Notes: generated by a model not told the origin, from the letters alone. Positions 9,646 to 21,869 are shown, counted from the stretch's first letter. The stretch is 64,000 bases of DNA from Bicyclus anynana (GCF_947172395.1 NC_069086.1:5984501-6048500); one strand, 5' to 3'. Made by a program: numbers and translations.

Positions 9646-12486
9646 TTAGTTTAAGTGGGCTTTCAGGAGTTTTTTAAACAGGATAATACTTTTGCAATCT
9701 TTAATGCATTTTGGAAGCTTGTTATATAATTGAGCACTTTCATAAGTAACATTTCGTTTACCATAATTAGTTCTTGGTGGGCGTAAAATTATGTTGTTGG
9801 CGCTTCTTAAATTTCGCAGTTGCGGATATTTATTTTTTATTGTAAAGGTGATGTTTGAATGTATTTCTTTTGTCAACAATTTGCGTATTAAGATGCAAGA
9901 ATAATATTTATAGGTATTTGTTATGTTCATTAATTTGGTTTCTTTATATATTTTTTCTGTTGGTGTTAAGAAGTCATAGTGAAATAGAACTTTTATCAGT
10001 TTATTTTGCGCTGTTTGTAGCTCCATTAGATTAGTTTTAGCTGCAGACCCCCAGACTTGAATCAGATAATCTACGTGTGGCTTTACCAAGGAATTATAGA
10101 TTAGAAAGCGAATTTTTTGAGGTAGGCATCGAACAATACTGCGAAGGGCTCCAGTTAGAGATATTAGTTTATTTTTAATATTTTTAATATGTGGTTTCCA
10201 TGTGAGTTTGTTATCTAGAGTTAAGCCTAAATATTTTTCAGAGTCTGATCTACTGATGGTAATATTATTAATTTTAAGTGGCTCAAAGTCGTTGATTTTT
10301 TTATTTTTAGCTGTAAAAATTACATAATGAGTTTTGTTAACATTAAGTGTAAGTAAATTACATTGAAACCAAATATTAAGTAGGTTCAGGTCGTTTTGGG
10401 CGTCCCGAATTATGTCTTCGATTTTATTTCCATAGTAAAACAGAGTGGTATCGTCAGCATAGAGTGAAAGTTCACCTTTAAGCCCTAGTTTACTTATATT
10501 ATTTATGTAAATCAAAAACAGTATGGATCCGAGAATCGAGCCCTGTGGAACTCCGTAAGTTATTGATTTCGGTTCACTTTGATAACTACCAATCTTTACT
10601 ACTTGAAAGCGATCAGTCAAGTAGGATTCAAAAATTTTATATGCGTTGTCGGTGATACCTATATCCTGTAGTTTTTTTAGTAGAATTTTATGACTGACCG
10701 TGTCAAAGGCTTTCTTAAGGTCTATAAATATCCCTAGAGCTATTTTTTTGGCATCTATATTATTTTTTATTTTAGTCACTAGATCAACAGTAGCAGATAA
10801 CGTATTTGATTTTGATCTAAATCCATACTGTTTAGGATATAGATAGTTAATGGAATTCAAGTAAGATTCTAGCCGATTATATATTACTTTCTCAAATATT
10901 TTTGACATTACAGGTAGAACGGAAATGGGACGGTAGTTACTAGGGTCTGATTTCGTGCCAGATTTATAGATAGGAGTCACTTTGGCTAACTTGAGAGATG
11001 CAGGAAAGCTACCATTTTTTAAACAATCATTTACACATCGAGTAAGTTCATCGGCTATTGAGTTTTTAATGGACTTTACAACTTTAGTGTTAATACGATC
11101 GATACCAGAACTAGTATTAGAGTCTAAGTTATTAATTATTTGTGTGATTTCTTTTGTTGTTGTTAAGTTTAGATCATAAAGACCAAAGTTAAGATTTTTA
11201 CTGATTGGTGTTGCATCAGTATATATTTTATTATTGTGATACTTTATATCAATAGCCTCTGCTAAGAATAAGCCAACAGTTGAGAAGAATTCGTTGAAAT
11301 ATTCGCAAATTTCCTTTCCATCTTTTAATTCCTTGTCACCTTTTTTTAGTTTAGCTGGTATCGAAACTTCTCTAATATTATTGCTCGTTAAGCTGTTTAT
11401 TAGATCCCACATTTTTTTTGGTTTTTTATTACATTCAAAGAATTTTTTGTGATAGTAGCCACTCTTCATAGTTTGTATTTCTTCGGAGACTATTCTTTTT
11501 TCAATCATGAATTTTTTCTGAGTATCTTCGTCTTTCGGATTTTTTTTATATTGACTCCAAAGTATATTTTTATGGTTAATTTTATGTATTATAGTTTTAT
11601 TCACCCAGCCATCTCTCGGTGGGTTTACAATAATATTTTTTTTGGACTTACATTGTTGTATATTTTCTAGTAATTTGTTTTCAAAAACTACGTAGCTAAA
11701 GTTACTTTTCCCGGCGACATTATTTCCTAGGTTTTCATTAAGTTTAGTGTAATTAATAGTTTCACATTCAATTTTTCGTGTCGGTTCTGGTTGATATTGA
11801 TCTATTTCTACATAGATCTGCTTATGATCCGACATTGAAGATTCGATGATAGCCATGTGAAACTTGTGGCCCTTGAGATTTGTGGATACATGGTCGAGTA
11901 GAGTTTTCTTGTGTTGCGATTCACGAGTACAGTGTTTAATGCTTATCTTGTTAATAATTTTATAATCATTTTCTTTGAGTGTGTCCTTATATTCTTCTAC
12001 TGAATTGTCTGGGTCTAATAAGTCAAAGTTAAAGTCTCCGAATATGATTGCTCTTTTCTTTTCATTTAGTTGTTTTGAAAACGTATCTAGGAAGTTTTTG
12101 GCGTTAGTCCGACCAGGCTTATATATAGCTCCAATGTTCAACGATAACTTTTCCACATGTATCCATAGGTAGTGATTATCCTCTTGCGAAAGATCTTCAA
12201 TGAAGTTGTGTTTGAGTATATTATTAGCAAAAATTGATACTCCTCCGCCAGTAGTACTTTTTCTATAATGATAGTAATGCGTGAAACCCGGTATATTATG
12301 TTTTTTGGCCTCGTCATCGCTTTTGATCCATGTTTCTGATAGAATTATGAGATGTAGGGTAGATTTAAAGGAAGCTACTACACATCGCAGCTCGTCTAGT
12401 TTTCCAGGTTTAACTATGCTCCGTGCGTTAGCATACAGACATTTCAATGATTTTTTGCTAATTATTAAGTCATTGTAATTGTTCAA
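9646..12486 (-). CDS. LINE ORF2: apurinic-like endonuclease and reverse transcriptase
   Basis: A 946-residue protein. The N-terminal endonuclease domain (about residues 13-230) shows NARS, SETW, GDFNFDLL and SDHKQI, the metal-binding and catalytic blocks of APE-type endonucleases. The reverse transcriptase follows (about 490-760) with PISVLP, FIDLKKAFDTV, YGVPQGSILG and the catalytic YADD. A thumb and C-terminal region carry PHVDYLIQVWGSA. It makes the target nick and primes cDNA synthesis. No stop or frameshift interrupts it, and the length is normal for the family, so the copy may be young. Codon use is very AT-rich. It lies 41 bases downstream of ORF1. Confidence 0.9.
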   Translation of the reverse strand: MNNYNDLIISKKSLKCLYANARSIVKPGKLDELRCVVASFKSTLHLIILSETWIKSDDEAKKHNIPGFTHYYHYRKSTTGGGVSIFANNILKHNFIEDLSQEDNHYLWIHVEKLSLNIGAIYKPGRTNAKNFLDTFSKQLNEKKRAIIFGDFNFDLLDPDNSVEEYKDTLKENDYKIINKISIKHCTRESQHKKTLLDHVSTNLKGHKFHMAIIESSMSDHKQIYVEIDQYQPEPTRKIECETINYTKLNENLGNNVAGKSNFSYVVFENKLLENIQQCKSKKNIIVNPPRDGWVNKTIIHKINHKNILWSQYKKNPKDEDTQKKFMIEKRIVSEEIQTMKSGYYHKKFFECNKKPKKMWDLINSLTSNNIREVSIPAKLKKGDKELKDGKEICEYFNEFFSTVGLFLAEAIDIKYHNNKIYTDATPISKNLNFGLYDLNLTTTKEITQIINNLDSNTSSGIDRINTKVVKSIKNSIADELTRCVNDCLKNGSFPASLKLAKVTPIYKSGTKSDPSNYRPISVLPVMSKIFEKVIYNRLESYLNSINYLYPKQYGFRSKSNTLSATVDLVTKIKNNIDAKKIALGIFIDLKKAFDTVSHKILLKKLQDIGITDNAYKIFESYLTDRFQVVKIGSYQSEPKSITYGVPQGSILGSILFLIYINNISKLGLKGELSLYADDTTLFYYGNKIEDIIRDAQNDLNLLNIWFQCNLLTLNVNKTHYVIFTAKNKKINDFEPLKINNITISRSDSEKYLGLTLDNKLTWKPHIKNIKNKLISLTGALRSIVRCLPQKIRFLIYNSLVKPHVDYLIQVWGSAAKTNLMELQTAQNKLIKVLFHYDFLTPTEKIYKETKLMNITNTYKYYSCILIRKLLTKEIHSNITFTIKNKYPQLRNLRSANNIILRPPRTNYGKRNVTYESAQLYNKLPKCIKDCKSIILFKKLLKAHLN

Positions 12487-12527
12487 AACCTGATAAGTAG
12501 TCCTCGTATCTATTTTATTGCGACTGT

Positions 12528-13463
12528 TTAAAGCATGGCGTTTTTTGGAATAGACTTAACAATTTTGGGTACACCTTTAATATATTTGATTCGTAGGTTG
12601 TCTTCTCCATTTGCAGTCCGGTGCTTCAATTCGCCTTTGAGAGTTTTAAATTGTGCTTGTTGAAAAGGCGTCTGGTCCGAAAATATTGCTAATGATTTAT
12701 TCTTTAATTTATTTCTATTTTGAAGTATTCTCTTTGTTGCGTATTCAGATTCAAAGCAAACTTTAATAGGACGATTTTCACCAGATCTATATTTTCCGAT
12801 TCTTATGACTTTGATGGGTTCAGAACTGTCTTTTGAGATATCTTTTATAATATTCGTAACTTCAATTTTGTCTTTATTCTGTCGGTCTTTAAAGTCAGCT
12901 GATTGCGGTTCTGGAATACCGGTAATGATAATATTTTTCTTTCTCATAGTCTGATCTGTAATTTCTGCAAGTATATCGGATGTTTCAGCCGTCATAGACT
13001 TTTCATTTGGTAATGACTTTAATTTCTGTATGTCACATTCTAAAGTAGCTATTTTTGTCTCCATTGTGTGTGTTACACTAGTGATGTTTTGTATATCAGT
13101 TTTAATTTTTTCGTGTTCCGTAGTTATAGCTATTAGTTTTTGTTCCGTTTTTGCAATACCAGATTGAATTTCTGTCATTTGTTCTTTTATAGCTGCAATG
13201 TCGTTGGCCATTTTAACGGAATTTTCCTGTTGAGTGTTAGTAGATGACGCTAATAATGCCATCATCTCAGTAATTTGTTTTTGTATGGATGTTAGTTGAT
13301 CATCTACATCATTTTCTAGGCCATATTTACGTTTATTGCGAAAGGTAATAGTAGATAAATCTGAAACGGGCATACCTTGAGTTTTATTAGTGGATAAATT
13401 CGGCTGAGATCCACTACGCTCGATATTTTTGCCGCTTCTAGTAGTTGATTGCTCTGTATCCAT
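12528..13463 (-). CDS. LINE ORF1: coiled-coil nucleic-acid-binding protein
   Basis: A 311-residue protein. After a polar N-terminus, residues about 55-150 form a heptad-like coiled coil rich in Glu, Lys, Ile and Leu. Then comes a segment with KKNIIITGIPEP, VIRIGKYRSG and RPIKVCFES, which looks like the RRM-like RNA-binding region of LINE ORF1 proteins. A C-terminal basic part contains AQFKTLKGEL. The likely role is RNA packaging as a multimeric RNP. The start ATG is the first in the frame and the frame is intact. Confidence 0.75.
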   Translation of the reverse strand: MDTEQSTTRSGKNIERSGSQPNLSTNKTQGMPVSDLSTITFRNKRKYGLENDVDDQLTSIQKQITEMMALLASSTNTQQENSVKMANDIAAIKEQMTEIQSGIAKTEQKLIAITTEHEKIKTDIQNITSVTHTMETKIATLECDIQKLKSLPNEKSMTAETSDILAEITDQTMRKKNIIITGIPEPQSADFKDRQNKDKIEVTNIIKDISKDSSEPIKVIRIGKYRSGENRPIKVCFESEYATKRILQNRNKLKNKSLAIFSDQTPFQQAQFKTLKGELKHRTANGEDNLRIKYIKGVPKIVKSIPKNAML

Positions 13464-14982
13464 TTTTTTTTGCGCCGAGTTTTTCTGTGCGCTTCACTTC
13501 TTACCGCGCGTCAATGCGAGTCGAAAAATCAGAGCCCGTCTCTTTTCCCCGAGGGGGTGAGGTTGACCGGCCAGTGTGCGGATTGACGACACGTAGATTA
13601 AGATCGACGTAATTGACACAGCACTGTGTATTTGGTTAAAAGTTTTAACAAATGGTAATTACGTTGAAATTAGATTGTCAGCACTAATAGAATTTTAAAA
13701 ATATTTTATAACACGTCTAACTTGTGCGCTCGCTCAATCGAGACATAATTATACGTAAACATATCGGCATAATTATACGTTTACAAAGTTCACAAAGCGT
13801 TCAAAACATATCTTGATATACAGAAATTACTTAGAAATGTTATGAAATACGTGAAATGGATAACAATACTTTCGTCACTTTCTTGTAAAATATGTTGTAG
13901 ATAGATTAAGAGACAATTAAGTGTGTTTTCAGGTAAACGTAGAAAAAGATTGGTATACATCCGAATTGGGATTTAACTGTCCGTTTTTTATAACATTCAC
14001 CCTGATATGTTTCAAATTTGTTTACATTAAGCCAAAATTTTCAAGCTAAAAAGATGTAGATAGCTCCCTAAACAATGGATAATAGAATGAAGCTGATACG
14101 ACTTTACCATGCTATTCTATACACAAAACACGGGTAAACTCTCCTGGCGTGTGAAGGATAATTTTAAGATTCTTGTAAAAATTCTTTTGGATATTTTATG
14201 TTAACTACACCATTATTGTAATTGTACCTACTTGTGCAATTTATGTACTGAGTTTTTTCAAATAAACAATTCTTCTTCTTCTTAAATCGGTATAGCGCTC
14301 CGTATGTTTTATTACTTGCGTTTTTTTTCAGCAAGCAAAAGAGACATAGACAATGTTGCTAGAATAGACATCATAACTTTACATAGACGTCTTAAATGTT
14401 TTTCTTTCTTTCTTTAAAACTCCCATGTTAAACTATATTTTTTTATAACTTATATATCTACATAATACGTACCAAACGCCTCTTTTTGACTGACTTCAAA
14501 AAAGAAAGCTGGTGTACTTTTTACGTCATACTATTCTCAGATTGTATAAATTTGCGCGCCAGGAGCGTTGACCTTGGTTATAATCAAAATCAAAATTTAA
14601 TTTGAAAACAAGTATTTAATGTAAAGTGAGTGAAACGCAACAAAAACTGAAACAACATTATTGCTCAATAAAACACTATAATGCCAAAATTAGCACCTAA
14701 AAGTTTTAGAAGTATAGAAAAATCTAATTAAAAAAATATAATATTGTTATAAGTTATTATAGTACACATTTATTATTGGAATGACTTAGTAACATATTTA
14801 ATAGGTATAATATAATAATTTCATTTAATTTAATTCAATATAACTACATTGTCAATGCAAAAGCAATATTAATTAATTAAAAACGTATTTCCTAATTATG
14901 TGATGAGAATTGTGTAAATAAACGTATGCATGTATCTGTGACTTTCATTGGAGAAGCATGGTGGGTTTTAACACCAAATATT

Positions 14983-15057
14983 CTCAGAGGCACAATTATC
15001 CGCCCACTTTATTATGACACAAATATATTGAAGTGGGCAGATAATTGTGCCTCTGAG
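14983..15057. repeat. MITE-like hairpin with 27-bp arms
   Basis: Arms at 14983-15009 and 15031-15057 (CTCAGAGGCACAATTATC continuing to GCCCACTT, one mismatch) surround a 21-base AT-rich centre. Confidence 0.65.
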
Positions 15058-15823
15058 TGTATATAAAGAAGCCGATAATTATACCATGTTACATACTTTG
15101 TATTCGATTTCAATTTTTTCGAATTGTAAAATGTAAACAATTAAGGCATAGCTCATTCAATCCAACGTGCACCTGATCAGCACCTCAAGCGGTTACTATG
15201 TTTTGTATGGAGTACTGTGGGCAATAACTTGATGTGCATTCAGAAATTCTACTTAACAGAGTAGTCCAAACATTTCAAATTGAAATAATTACTGAAAAAT
15301 AATTTGAGTATGAATAAATAAATATGAATATGTACCACAAAATTATATTTACAAAGTTTACAATACAGATACAGGTATAATACTAATATTATTACTCCTA
15401 TATTTACAAACAATACTGTGAAGTCACAAGCTTTTTAACTAGGGTAGGCACCACAGTAGGCACTACTCAAAGTTCCTTCTCTGATATAGGTTTGTAATGA
15501 ATCTTCAGGGTGCATTTCTGCTATGAAGTGCACATCACGTTTTACATAATGATAGTGAAATACATGATGAATACTGTTTGTGAATACAGGAGACATACTG
15601 GACCAGGAGAAGAGTAATATACATTTAAACAGTCTTAAATTTAAGTATTCATTCCCAGACACACACATAAAAAGAATATCATATTGTCCTTAGAGTTATA
15701 TGACAGCTACAAGGATAAGTTGTCACAATACCAGCATATAATACAATGTACATATAGTATTAAGTATGAATTTTATGCCAATGTTCTGCAAACAACTAAT
15801 TTAAAAAACAAGAACTAATTCGA

Positions 15824-15829
15824 TTTATT
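15824..15829 (-). terminator. Candidate polyadenylation signal for SPRYD7
   Basis: AATAAA on the minus strand 675 bp downstream of the SPRYD7 stop. Other AT-rich hexamers exist nearby, so the choice is tentative. Confidence 0.3.
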
Positions 15830-16503
15830 ACATTTTTAAAACAGTCCCTTCGCACTAGTCCCAAAACTCACCACTGATAGCGTTGTGTTAATGTAATTTT
15901 CGAGTTACAATAATTTGAAAAATACCCGTGTGAAAAGGTTGTTACTAACTGTTAAAGATTAGGGCCACCCGGCACTCAATCTGTACCTTGCCTCATATCA
16001 TTAGTGTTCTTAATATAGTACGTATAAACTTCCACTGTAATATGCTTACAATATCAACTCAATTGCATTGCACTGAACTTATAGATCAACACGATATCCA
16101 TTCATTAACCGCGCAAAGTTCACTGGTTGATTAACGTGAGTACTACTCAACTTTAATGGTTGATTAATGTGAGCACTACAAACCACCTATCAACAATGTC
16201 TGGACGCCGACCGGCGAAACGCTGCTGGGTGGCTCTAATGAGCTACAACCCTAATTATTCTTTTAAATAATTAACAGGTTTAGTTTAATTTAACGTAAGA
16301 ATATCTAGGTTTATGTAATTTATGTCTATGTTAAATCACTTTGTTTTAGTTAATGATGCTCCACATAAGCCATTACAGCAATTCTTCACTGAAAGCATAA
16401 CATATAAATTCTAGTTTTTATATGAACATTGTATTTTATGTAGATTTCAAACTTTAAAGTTCACACACACTGCAAGCAACCATCTTCCTTAAGTATTTGT
16501 CAG

Positions 16504-19500
16504 TTAAAGTAGAGACTGTTCCACCATTATCTTCTCATACCCTGATGGTGGTGGATACCTAAAGTTGTCTAATATGATGTCCAAAATGGCTCCGTCGTCA
16601 ACTAAAATAAACCAAAGCAAAACAATTAAATTGTGTCTAACATTATTTATTTTCCATGTCAACCAAATTCTGGCTAGTGATTGACTAGCATTTGCCAACA
16701 TCATCATCATCAACCCATATTCGGTTCACTACTGAGCACGAGTCTCTTCTCAGAAAGAGAGGAGTAAGCCAATAGTCCACCACACTGGCACAATGCGAAT
16801 TGGCAGACTTCACACACATAGAGAATTAAGAAAATTCTCAGATATGCAGGTTTCCTTACGATGTTTTTCTGTCACTTTTTGAGACGTGTGATATTTAATC
16901 ATCTACCGTATGAAATACAGGTTTCTGTCTTCTACTGTTTCAATTATCATCTTCATCATGTGGTGCCATCCTCATTATAGAAATTCGTGGCCAGTATGCG
17001 AAAAGCCCTCCTTTCCTCCATAACACATTTTAATTGTGGGTAGGGCTTGGAAAGTTTATAGATGACACTCCCATGATATGCGGGCGACGGGGGGAAAGCG
17101 CGGGTACGATGTCGTACGCGTGGAGCATCGCTACTGTAGAAAGTGGTCCAAACATTGTCTCTATACACTGGAGATAAAGTACACAAGTGTGAGTACTAAG
17201 CAAACACAAATGCATTTTCTATACTTCTTCTTCTGTTTGATTAAGGCAGTAATTTAAGACAGATATTATCTATATTACTAGAATAACTATTCTATTATAA
17301 TAGTTCTATTCTAGTAGAACTATTTTTGTTTCTTATAATAGAATAATTATTCTAGTACAACTATTTTTGTTTTATTTTGTAAAGTAAATTCCAACTTCAT
17401 TTAGTAACAAAGAGTACAAAAAATAATTGCAAATAAAATGCACTTGATAAATTCTGTAAGAGGTTTTCACTGTTTTATAATGATTAAATTATTATCTTGT
17501 TTAATATTGTAAATATTATCAAATTAAATGATGCAATGTAAAATGTTAAAACATTTTTTTAAAGCACAAAACATAATTCAGTATCAGACAGTATTTTAAT
17601 GTCATAATTAATTATGCATTTAAAAAATTATTGTATTTGTCATCTTCAAACATATATTTTCATTCCCATACTTGTAAAGACTGTTTCAGCTGGCCTATTC
17701 ACTAATTTGGTCAACCTACTAAAATAAACATCAAATCAACTGAGAAATGTCATCTACCTACTGTATGATATTGTCTGTATGGTTGTACTGTATGGTTGTC
17801 AGTAGGAACCGGATGACATAAAACCTCAATTTCATATATATGTCATACATAGTAACTATCATACATCAAAGTTAGTGAATTAGCCTGCTGGAGTGGATAA
17901 CAACAATGGTTCAGAGGGCGACTATTGAACCTCTCAGCATTAACCATACAACTATGGCAACTTGAAAATATTTATTGAAACTTACCATAGAGTGCAGGAT
18001 AGACTGTGCCTCTTATATTCCGAACAGGTATCTCCATATTCTTTCCATTTAGGAAGAAGTTAAGCTCAACATGATCATATGCCACTCCAATCACATCCCC
18101 CTCTCCTGGCATCACTGCTGCCTTATCACTCCCCTTCTCACTCTCTATTTTCTCATTCTCAATTTGATTGTCATGGTTGGGAGACGCTGTAGTGACGAGA
18201 ATCTCTGTGGTTGGAGAATCCTGCGGTGCAGGTTTTAGGTGATATAATTCTACATTATCATGTCTCACAGTACTGTCACTGTTTAGACACCAGGATTCTT
18301 TATCTACACCACCTGAAATAGACGATTGATTTACCATCATTATCAACCCATATTCAGCTCACTGCAGAGCTCAAGTCTCCTCTCGGAGTGAGAGGGGTTA
18401 GGCCAATAGTCCACCACGCTGGCCCAAAGCGGATTGGTAGACTTCACACACACAGAGAATTAAGAAAATTCTCTGGTATGCAGGTTTCATTTACTGTTTA
18501 ATTATTGCCTATTACAATTTGTTGGGAGGCTAAAATCAATGCTTCCCTGCAAGCAAAATTGTTTAGTTGAGAGATTTAGTGTTCCAGAAACTTATACTGC
18601 AGGCCTAAGGTGTGAGATAAATTTATCTACATATTAGCTGACACCGCATGGTTTCACCCCTGTGAGTCCGATTTCCATAGGAATACGGGGATAATATATA
18701 GCCTATATATAGCCTTCCTTGATAAATGGGCTATCATCTAATACATAAAAGAATTTTTCAAATCAGACGTAGGTCTAAGTCTGTCTAGGTAATCTTAGTC
18801 CTACTGGACACTATCAGCAACTTTAATAAGCAACTTTATATACCAAATATAAATCACTTCTTTTTGAAGACATTAAATTTACATTTGAAGCCTATCTTGT
18901 AGTAACTTATTTTATAACAATTTGTTGTTGGTTTGATTTATTCATTATTGTGATTTTATGTAATGGATTTTTATTTTTTAGACTATAAAAAATGTTATCT
19001 ACAATTCTAACCATCGGCTCTAAAATTGTTCATTTTATGAAGTGACAAGCCAAGACACCTCAAGGGTTAAGTTAAAAAAAATAATTTTAATTAATTAATG
19101 GATTTTTATTTTTTTTAACATTCAGTCAAATGGTATGTTATCTAATAATCTTACCATGCACTCTATTTAGGTCAGCTTCTCTAGTAGCCAAACCAACTGC
19201 CCAAACGCCGCCCTGTTGAAGTTTCACTTCAAAGTATGCCTTGTTTTGTACCAGTGGAGCATTGCCGAGGGCACAACCAGAGCCACAGACACGCTGGCCT
19301 CCTTTCACAATGACTACTTCATGTCCTGGAAATGCATAATTAAAGAAATTTAAAATAAGGTTCATTTTTCTTATTTATTTGTTCAATACACAATAATCTG
19401 GAGAACTTTATACCACCTAAAATAATAAACATAATATAGAATATAGAATCTTTTCTTATAATACTGAATATGGTATATTAGAACAAACAAAACAAAAAAA

Positions 19501-20029
19501 GATTTTAATCTGACAAAACAGTTTGATGTTGTGTAAATAAAAACCAGTAGGTAGAGTATCAGTTAAGTAACTGAAGTTCATAAGTAAGCAAGCAATAACT
19601 CACATACTTCTCGTAGAGCTTTTGTATGTGAAAGAGTACAAGAAATTAATATAATCTATATTTAAGATAAAATCTAGTCTATATTAAGATAAAATCTAGT
19701 AAAGATGAAAAATGATTAGGTGGTAGAATTTTGGTATACTGCATTTAGACAGCAAACCTTTGTTTCGTGTTCAGAACATCGAAGTTTCTAAACGATAAGT
19801 CCACCCACGCACTTTGCATAAAAATCAATGAAGCGGACAAACTAACAAAGCTTCGAAGTTATAACTGTAATACATCATTAAAAAGTTATTTATAACTGTA
19901 AATAAATGTAAAAAGCGATCATTTACCCATATGTAAAGTGTCTAACTGTACAGGATTAGTCTTTATACGTATCGGTACAGTAGGCGTTAATGTGAAACCG
20001 TTCATACAGTTTTTGAAACAACAAAACAT
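16504..20029 (-). CDS. SPRYD7: SPRY domain-containing protein 7
   Basis: Four coding exons on the minus strand: 20029-19927, 19325-19155, 18312-17986 and 16601-16504, all with GT/AG sites and phase 1 junctions, giving 232 residues. The start MFCCFKNC, then VQLDTLHMG and HEVVIVKGGQRVCGSG, match the N-terminus of the SPRYD7 family. The SPRY core continues with YFEVKLQQGGVWAVGLAT, GDVIGVAYDHVELNFFLNGKN and IRGTVYPALY, and ends PPPSGYEKIMVEQ. Vertebrate proteins are about 196 residues. The extra length is an acidic, polar insert at about residues 118-155. The N-terminal Cys pair could be lipid-modified (inference). The molecular role of the family is not established. Confidence 0.93.
16696..16915 (-). 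mobile_element. Family B SINE, truncated, in SPRYD7 intron 3
   Basis: Plus-strand (CAT)n AACCCATATTCGGTTC followed by the body to TTTGAGACGTGTGATATTTAA. The tRNA-like head is missing. Confidence 0.65.
17041..17135. mobile_element. GC-rich MITE fragment
   Basis: It shares GATGACACTCCCATGATATG and GCGGGCGACGGGGGGAA with copies at 46623-46776 and 48408-48585. Only the left half is kept. It lies in SPRYD7 intron 3. Confidence 0.55.
18336..18490 (-). mobile_element. Family B SINE, 3' half, beside SPRYD7 exon 3
   Basis: Begins CATCATTATCAACCCATATT on the plus strand, 24 bases upstream (in gene direction) of the exon 3 acceptor, and stops at ATGCAGGTTTCA. Confidence 0.65.
18636..18790 (-). mobile_element. 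Decayed Helitron-like repeat
   Basis: Plus strand TTAGCTGACACCGCATGGTT, then ATACGGGGATAATATATAGC, then AGAATTTTTCAAATCAGAC, in the order seen in inverted family members. Confidence 0.5.
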
Positions 20030-21088
20030 TTTTGAATAACACAACGTATGATTTTCAATATAACTTGATACGTGTAATAATATTCTACACAACACAATAC
20101 AAGAAATTGTATATTTACTATTTCATTTCACTTAGCGATTTAGCAATTTTTGTTTGTTGAATTGAATGAACTAGATTTGACAAATGACATACGGCAGGGT
20201 TGTCAATGTCAAATGTCAACTTTATGAATATCCGTCAGTATTGGTCACTTGCGTCACAGTTGACGTTTTGCGAATATCGCGTTCATCAATTACTTATTAA
20301 GTACAACATTTTAATAAAAATAGTTTAAATGTTAGAAAATAATTAAAAATAATTCCTGACGTTAAGCAATTTAAATAAAAGCATTCGGATAACAATGCAA
20401 CGATCGCCATAGTTCTGTTTATATAACTGTCTTTACGGCTCTGAGTTCTAGCCTTCCTGAGTTTGAACTTTTTCCGATAGGCGATAAAACTTTGCTAAAA
20501 TTATTGGACGTTACAGTAGCAGAATATTTTATACTTTTCGACGCCCGCGACTTTGTCTGCGGAGCCAAAGAGTATACAGGATGCTCAGGAGTATTTCTCA
20601 TAGCTTTAGGAATTATATAAGGATAATTAATTAAAAATGATTGAGGAATGTGTGGTTAAAATGAATATTTTCGGAGTAAAAAATATTATTTTGTAAATAG
20701 GTCATAAGTTGTGTCCCTTGTATCGCATCCTTATAATTATTATGACTTATTCATTGGTAAATTAATATCATGAAGTAGCTTACCAGTAAAGTGCAGAGTG
20801 CCAGTTGCAATATCTCATAGATATCGACAGTCTTACCACTAAGTACGATTACGTATTATAAAATGCAAGGATAGTTATAGGCGTGTATTATATGGATGGT
20901 CGGAATTACTTACTTTGTATGAAACATAAAAAGTTCATTAGTTAAACAAATAATAGTTAGATATGCAGTTCGGCTCCTGTATGTCGACTCGTCAACACCT
21001 TGAAGTTATTGTAACTACTCCCCAGCACCCTGTATACATAACACATGCGAAAACATAAACGAAGGGGGTTAAATACGGTTTAACACCC
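20030..21088. other. SPRYD7 upstream region and intergenic DNA
   Basis: The SPRYD7 promoter should lie in the first few hundred bases. I see no TATA box at a convincing distance. A Helitron-like 3' scrap (GACGCCCGCGACTTTGTCTG) is at 20540-20560. No other gene was found. Confidence 0.4.
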
Positions 21089-21480
21089 TGAAAACTTACA
21101 TCGATTTCGCGGACGAAGTCGCGAGCGTCCGCTAGTAGGTATTACCTATAATACCTCCTTAATAGACTCTGAAACTACTGAATCGATTTGAAAAAAATAT
21201 TTTACTATTGGGAAACTACACTACCCCCAAGTGCTATCTATAGACTATACTTACCTTTTTTTTTTATTTTTTTATTCTGAATAAGCAAGCGCTTAGCTGC
21301 AATCATGCCTGATGGTAAGCGATGATGCAGCCTATGGTGGAACGCGCTTGCCTAGAAGATGCCTATTCACTCTTGACTTGAAAATACCTATATTTTAATC
21401 TTCGTATTCCCACGGGAACAGGTAGGAGGGGGAGTTCGCGCGCCGTCTGCAGGTTACGGATAAGTTAAGCTATTCTCCGG
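21089..21480 (+). mobile_element. Helitron-like ends plus inserted LINE-tail repeat
   Basis: One copy ends GCGAGCGTCCGCTAG at 21135. A second relative follows (ATAGACTCTGAAACTACTGA onward). It is interrupted at about 21255-21385 by a T-rich-to-GCAATCATGCCTGATGGTAA repeat also present at 24805-24930, and resumes at TATTCCCACGGGAACAGG. Confidence 0.45.
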
Positions 21481-21869
21481 ATTTTGTGTAGGACTATTCA
21501 TACTTTATCGGGCATCAGTCAGAGCATGGACAATTTTGGATTCCTTAGATAAACACGCAATGAATCAGCGTGTGCGGAGAAAAAAATATTTTAGCTGTTT
21601 TAACTAATTACCGAGGCCACAGTAAATTTGCTTAATAGCTCTGTACCTACTCAAACAGTTTACTTTAAATTAGCTAAGCAAATATTACTCTATTTGCATT
21701 AAATATTGGACCAATAATCCAATTCCATATACTTATCTAGGTACCTACCTATCATTGATTTCGTAACTGGATCAATATAGGTAGGTAAGACGAAAATAAG
21801 TCGGTTTTGTTTTTTAAGTTAGATTTACACACGTTTTAAGTATGTACGCCTTCTTATAATGAACCATAA

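Larger units (their letters stand above)
9540..13610 (-). mobile_element. Near-complete non-LTR retrotransposon with two intact ORFs
   Basis: This is a minus-strand LINE. The 5' UTR is short and GC-richer (about 13464-13610). ORF1 is at 12528-13463, a 41-base spacer follows, ORF2 is at 9646-12486, and the AT-rich 3' UTR ends near 9540. Both ORFs are open from ATG to stop. I could not fix either terminus or a target duplication. The endonuclease plus reverse transcriptase layout and the AFDTVSH and YADD motifs fit the CR1/L2/Daphne side of the Jockey superfamily; the clade is inferred. Confidence 0.8.
13611..16503. other. Gene-free interval and 3' region of SPRYD7
   Basis: No splice-supported exon was found. 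A minus-strand AATAAA at 15824-15829 lies 675 bp past the SPRYD7 stop and could end its transcript. A 27-bp inverted repeat is annotated separately. An open frame at 15435-15668 (minus, 77 codons) has no recognisable domain and is not called. Confidence 0.4.

Noticed and set aside
15435..15668. 77-codon minus-strand ORF
   Set aside because: No recognisable domain, no clear acceptor tied to SPRYD7 and no second exon; may be chance.
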